This document shows, piece by piece, positions 63,639 to 64,000 of a DNA stretch of 64,000 nt. The translations under genes and the position numbers were made by a program. A model generated the notes under the pieces. The model saw only the letters and a program-made list of their open reading frames with translations, searched no databases and had not been told where the DNA came from. The DNA is from MSPOR6 sp964652195 (GTDB lineage Bacteria; Poribacteria; WGA-4E; WGA-3G). Each line of letters begins with the position of its first letter. Position 1 is the stretch's first letter. The stretch covers positions 1-64,000 of the forward strand of contig CAZZBB010000085.1 in the NCBI GenBank assembly GCA_964652195.1. The letters run 5' to 3'.

Positions 63639-64000
63639 GGGTGTGTAAAGTTTTTGTCACTTGAAGAGTTTAATTTTGGGGTTGAAAAACTGTATAAAAA
63701 TGGTATCCTATCTAACCAATACCTTCGCCAAAAATACTTGAATAAAAAGGGTATCTGCCCTAAAGTTATAAAATATCCACATAACTTTGAAAGGACAAAC
63801 ACCCATGCCAGAAAATATAGCATTATTTACTGTACTTAATCCATGTTTATCCACGACTTCAATCCGTCAGTTATGTGAAGTTGTATTTGCCCTGCTTGCG
63901 ATGACAGGTCGAACCACCATGCTAAATATCTCCCGTTTGACATCAAAAGGAGGGAGCGACCGAACAATACAACGCTTCTATAAGAAGGTTCTGCCCTGGT
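63639..64000 (+). mobile_element. Left end of an IS running off the window
   Basis: Starts with GGGTGTGTAAAGTTTTTGTC at 63639, the same terminal sequence as the MITE at 54068-54279, followed by a transposase gene start. The right end is outside. Confidence 0.8.
63805..64000 (+). CDS. Transposase, N-terminal part (partial at window edge)
   Basis: The frame starts at ATG 63805 with AAAGGA ten bases upstream and is open to the last base (65 codons). Product MPENIALFTVLNPC..., then ALLAMTGRTTMLNISRLTSKGGSDRTIQRFYKKVLPW. The MTGRTTMLNISRxTSKGGSxRTIQRF block is typical of the N-terminal DNA-binding part of one group of IS4/IS701-like DDE transposases. The catalytic part is beyond the window. Confidence 0.75.
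   Translation, partial: MPENIALFTVLNPCLSTTSIRQLCEVVFALLAMTGRTTMLNISRLTSKGGSDRTIQRFYKKVLPW

Noticed and set aside
1..64000. tRNA, rRNA or origin of replication
   Set aside because: No GTTCGAATC-type T-loop with matching arms, no rRNA-like segment and no DnaA-box cluster was noticed by eye; a tRNAscan or Infernal run would be needed to exclude them.

Overview
The window looks like a chromosomal piece of an uncultivated, AT-rich (not computed, but clearly well under 50 % GC) Gram-negative bacterium. Candidatus Poribacteria or a close relative is my best guess. The grounds are gene content: three phytanoyl-CoA-dioxygenase-like proteins, two Gfo/Idh/MocA oxidoreductases, a formylglycine-type sulfatase, an Ldh2-type dehydrogenase, a secreted glycosidase-like protein, a DUF6785-like membrane protein, PorV/UPF0164-type barrels and a secreted protein with a type IX-like C-terminal domain. 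This is inference; no rRNA or tRNA was seen.

Layout. 1-3085: accessory locus A, with membrane-anchored His-motif proteins and a Cys-rich exported protein. 4052-15522: PhyH, oxidoreductase, era, a double-length uvrA, an IS5/IS427-type insertion sequence, an epimerase and an Ldh2 dehydrogenase. 15551-20695 (minus): MalK-type ATPase, a carboxypeptidase-regulatory-like membrane protein, two TPR-thioredoxin (TlpA-like) proteins and a conserved hypothetical. 20930-22565 (minus): locus C, a relative of locus A. 22.6-33.6 kb: a recombined accessory island holding AAA/PD-(D/E)XK nuclease fragments, an IS982-like remnant, locus B (a second copy of the locus A cassette), a truncated phage terminase module fused to a nuclease fragment, a RelE-type toxin-antitoxin pair, a Panacea-domain operon and a DUF488 protein. 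34-63 kb: mostly ordinary metabolism and envelope genes (glycosidase-like, oxidoreductase, queF, PhyH, barrel-SppA fusion, pcm, PorV-like, T9SS-like, Ycf48-like propeller, aminotransferases, thrB, a P-type ATPase with every catalytic motif degraded, DUF6785-like, mazG, nadD-like, endonuclease V, sulfatase, PhyH). 63.2-64 kb: a decayed ISAs1-like transposase and the left end of another IS that runs off the window.

Most distinctive content. (1) A multi-copy cassette (loci A, B, C): a small membrane-anchored protein of a shared family (N-terminus MxKKMYWGI, often with an HGDHWHEVP motif), then a secreted partner, then a near-identical AGGCAGGTATCC-type terminator hairpin. In A and B the secreted partners share a near-identical Cys/His-rich C-terminus but have unrelated N-termini. 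(2) A full-length but catalytically degenerate P-type ATPase. (3) A tandem UvrA of 1900 residues. (4) A beta-barrel-SppA fusion. (5) A terminase-nuclease chimera and a matching deletion derivative. (6) Several families of short palindromic or MITE-like repeats, one of which is a non-autonomous derivative of the IS at the right edge.
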